Assembly (NCBI RefSeq): GCF_900446215.1
Contig: NZ_UAQZ01000001.1
Span: 1,612,001 to 1,676,000 of the forward strand
Source: Burkholderia cenocepacia
Lineage (GTDB): Bacteria; Pseudomonadota; Gammaproteobacteria; Burkholderiales; Burkholderiaceae
Length of the DNA stretch: 64,000 nt
Direction of reading: 5' to 3'
The translations under genes were made by a program, and so were the position numbers. Shown piece by piece: positions 63,158-64,000 of the stretch (its first letter is position 1; every line of letters begins with the position of its first letter). Below the pieces are notes generated by a model. It did not search any database and had not been told where the DNA came from. It worked only from the letters and a program-made list of their open reading frames with translations.

Positions 63158-63834
63158 TGCGCCGGATCGGTAAAACGCTCGCGGTGATCTCGAGCATGGC
63201 GGTCGTCGGCATCGCCCACGTTCAAGCAGCCTCCGGCGAAACTGCATTCCCGCGTTTCACGCAATCCGAAGGCAAGCTCGATGCCGACGGGCTTCCGCTG
63301 TCGGGCGTGAAGCTCTGCGTGCTGCCCGACCGTGCGCCGTGCTTCGAGATGCCGCCGAAGCTTGTCCCCGGTTCCGCCAAGGAGCTGTACCAGTTCGGTC
63401 TGAATCCACGCTCCGAACGGCTGCCGATTGCGTCGGGCGGCTCGTGGGTGTTTTTCTCGGGAATGTTCTCGGGTGGCGGCAGCGGAATGCTGGAACGCGT
63501 CGCTGTCCTGCGTGTCGGCGCGAATGGCAAGATCGAGAACCTGATGCCGATCGTCACCGAAACCGAGATGGCCGATCGTGCGATGTGGAGCGTGCCAGAG
63601 GTGTCGCCGTATCCGCTGTTCGTCCGGGCCGACTACGTGTGGGGCAAGGGCGAGGATCATTTCGGCAAGCACGTCTTCGACGTCGACGCATGGACGTTCG
63701 ATCCCGCCGCCAATCGATACGCGAAGCGCTTTTCCTACCGGACGAGCAAACGCTATGACAGAGGCGAAGGCGCGGATCGCGTGCTGAGTGCCGAGCGTCC
63801 GGAAATCCTGCGGCGCCTCGCCGCCGCCCAATAG
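63157..63834 (+). CDS. Exported hypothetical protein coupled to the VOC gene
   Basis: 225 residues, signal peptide about 1-25 (ending HVQAAS). The mature part has two Cys (LCVLPDRAPCFEM) and a beta-rich SWVFFSGMFSGGGSGMLERV. ATG 63157 overlaps the stop of the VOC gene by one base. Family not recognised. Convergent with the LysR gene, four bases apart. Confidence 0.6.
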   Translation: MRRIGKTLAVISSMAVVGIAHVQAASGETAFPRFTQSEGKLDADGLPLSGVKLCVLPDRAPCFEMPPKLVPGSAKELYQFGLNPRSERLPIASGGSWVFFSGMFSGGGSGMLERVAVLRVGANGKIENLMPIVTETEMADRAMWSVPEVSPYPLFVRADYVWGKGEDHFGKHVFDVDAWTFDPAANRYAKRFSYRTSKRYDRGEGADRVLSAERPEILRRLAAAQ

Positions 63835-63838
63835 CGTG

Positions 63839-64000
63839 TTACCGCTGTGCGTCCCCGTAAGTCTCCTTGCACACCGCGCGTAGCGCGTCGACGAGCAGAT
63901 CGCGCGCGGGCGACCGCGAATCGGCGGAGCGCGTGAACAGCGCGATGGGCGGCAGCGTCCACACCAGCGAATACGGCACGATCGCCACGCCGGCGATCCG
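63839..64000 (-). CDS. LysR-family regulator, C-terminal end only
   Basis: The last 53 residues of a minus-strand protein that runs off the window: GVAIVPYSLVWTLPPIALFT followed by a helix ending VCKETYGDAQR. GxAIVPxS near the end is typical for the LysR effector domain. The HTH lies outside the window. Confidence 0.7.
   Translation of the reverse strand, partial: RIAGVAIVPYSLVWTLPPIALFTRSADSRSPARDLLVDALRAVCKETYGDAQR

Overview
The window is GC-rich, densely packed DNA whose gene content points to a Burkholderia, probably of the cepacia complex: Burkholderia-type porin, LysR- and GlxA-rich layout, two siderophore-type TonB receptors, and many catabolic and stress genes. It reads as chromosome 2-like accessory but vertically inherited sequence. 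No rRNA, tRNA, CRISPR array or insertion sequence was seen.

Layout. 1-4.7 kb: 3' part of a secreted S10 serine carboxypeptidase, a small exported protein, a broken GlxA/AraC-type regulator and an exported DJ-1/PfpI protein. 5.1-11.4 kb: a sulfur amino acid cluster, with a cystathionine beta-lyase-like enzyme, a cystine-type ABC importer, a cysteine desulfurase fused to a rhodanese-like sulfurtransferase domain, and a divergent LysR regulator. 11.8-20.4 kb: a hydroquinone catabolic cluster (transporter, LysR regulator, two-subunit hydroquinone 1,2-dioxygenase, semialdehyde dehydrogenase, maleylacetate reductase, a 23-codon ORF, YciI-like and Rieske proteins, porin). 20.5-22.9 kb: a lower-GC patch with an unknown 83-residue protein, a DNA-binding protein, a truncated PaaK-like ligase remnant and an ACT-like protein.

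22.9-29.2 kb: a glmS paralogue with a divergent Lrp-type regulator, a panB paralogue, an AraC regulator and an Ada-AlkA/Ogt alkylation-repair operon. 29.4-32.9 kb: a uronate regulon (hexuronate transporter, LacI regulator, uronate dehydrogenase) tied together by one LacI-type palindrome. 32.9-36 kb: small hypotheticals and a MerR/Old Yellow Enzyme pair with a classic MerR promoter. 36-40.4 kb: TonB receptor, PepSY membrane protein and DUF2946 protein. 40.5-45.3 kb: small hypotheticals, LysE exporter, a Tli4-like immunity protein and a GapN-like dehydrogenase. 46-48.8 kb: a second TonB receptor.

48.8-54.4 kb: LysR, a DUF1338 (2-oxoadipate dioxygenase family) enzyme, and a stress cassette (27-residue membrane peptide, two CsbD proteins, BON protein, proline-rich peptide) around a triple-PAS LuxR regulator that is flanked by two related 31-bp inverted repeats. 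54.8-64 kb: orphan branched-chain amino acid binding protein, DAO-family oxidoreductase, beta-lactamase-fold hydrolase, class V aminotransferase, YdeI-like protein, a TetR/GST pair with a clear operator, a glyoxalase-fold protein, an exported hypothetical, and the 3' end of a LysR gene.

The strongest observations are the hydroquinone cluster (iron ligands at the expected residues) with its shared 16-bp inverted box, the paired 31-bp repeats around the PAS-LuxR gene, the LacI-palindrome uronate regulon, and the low-GC patch of unknown genes.
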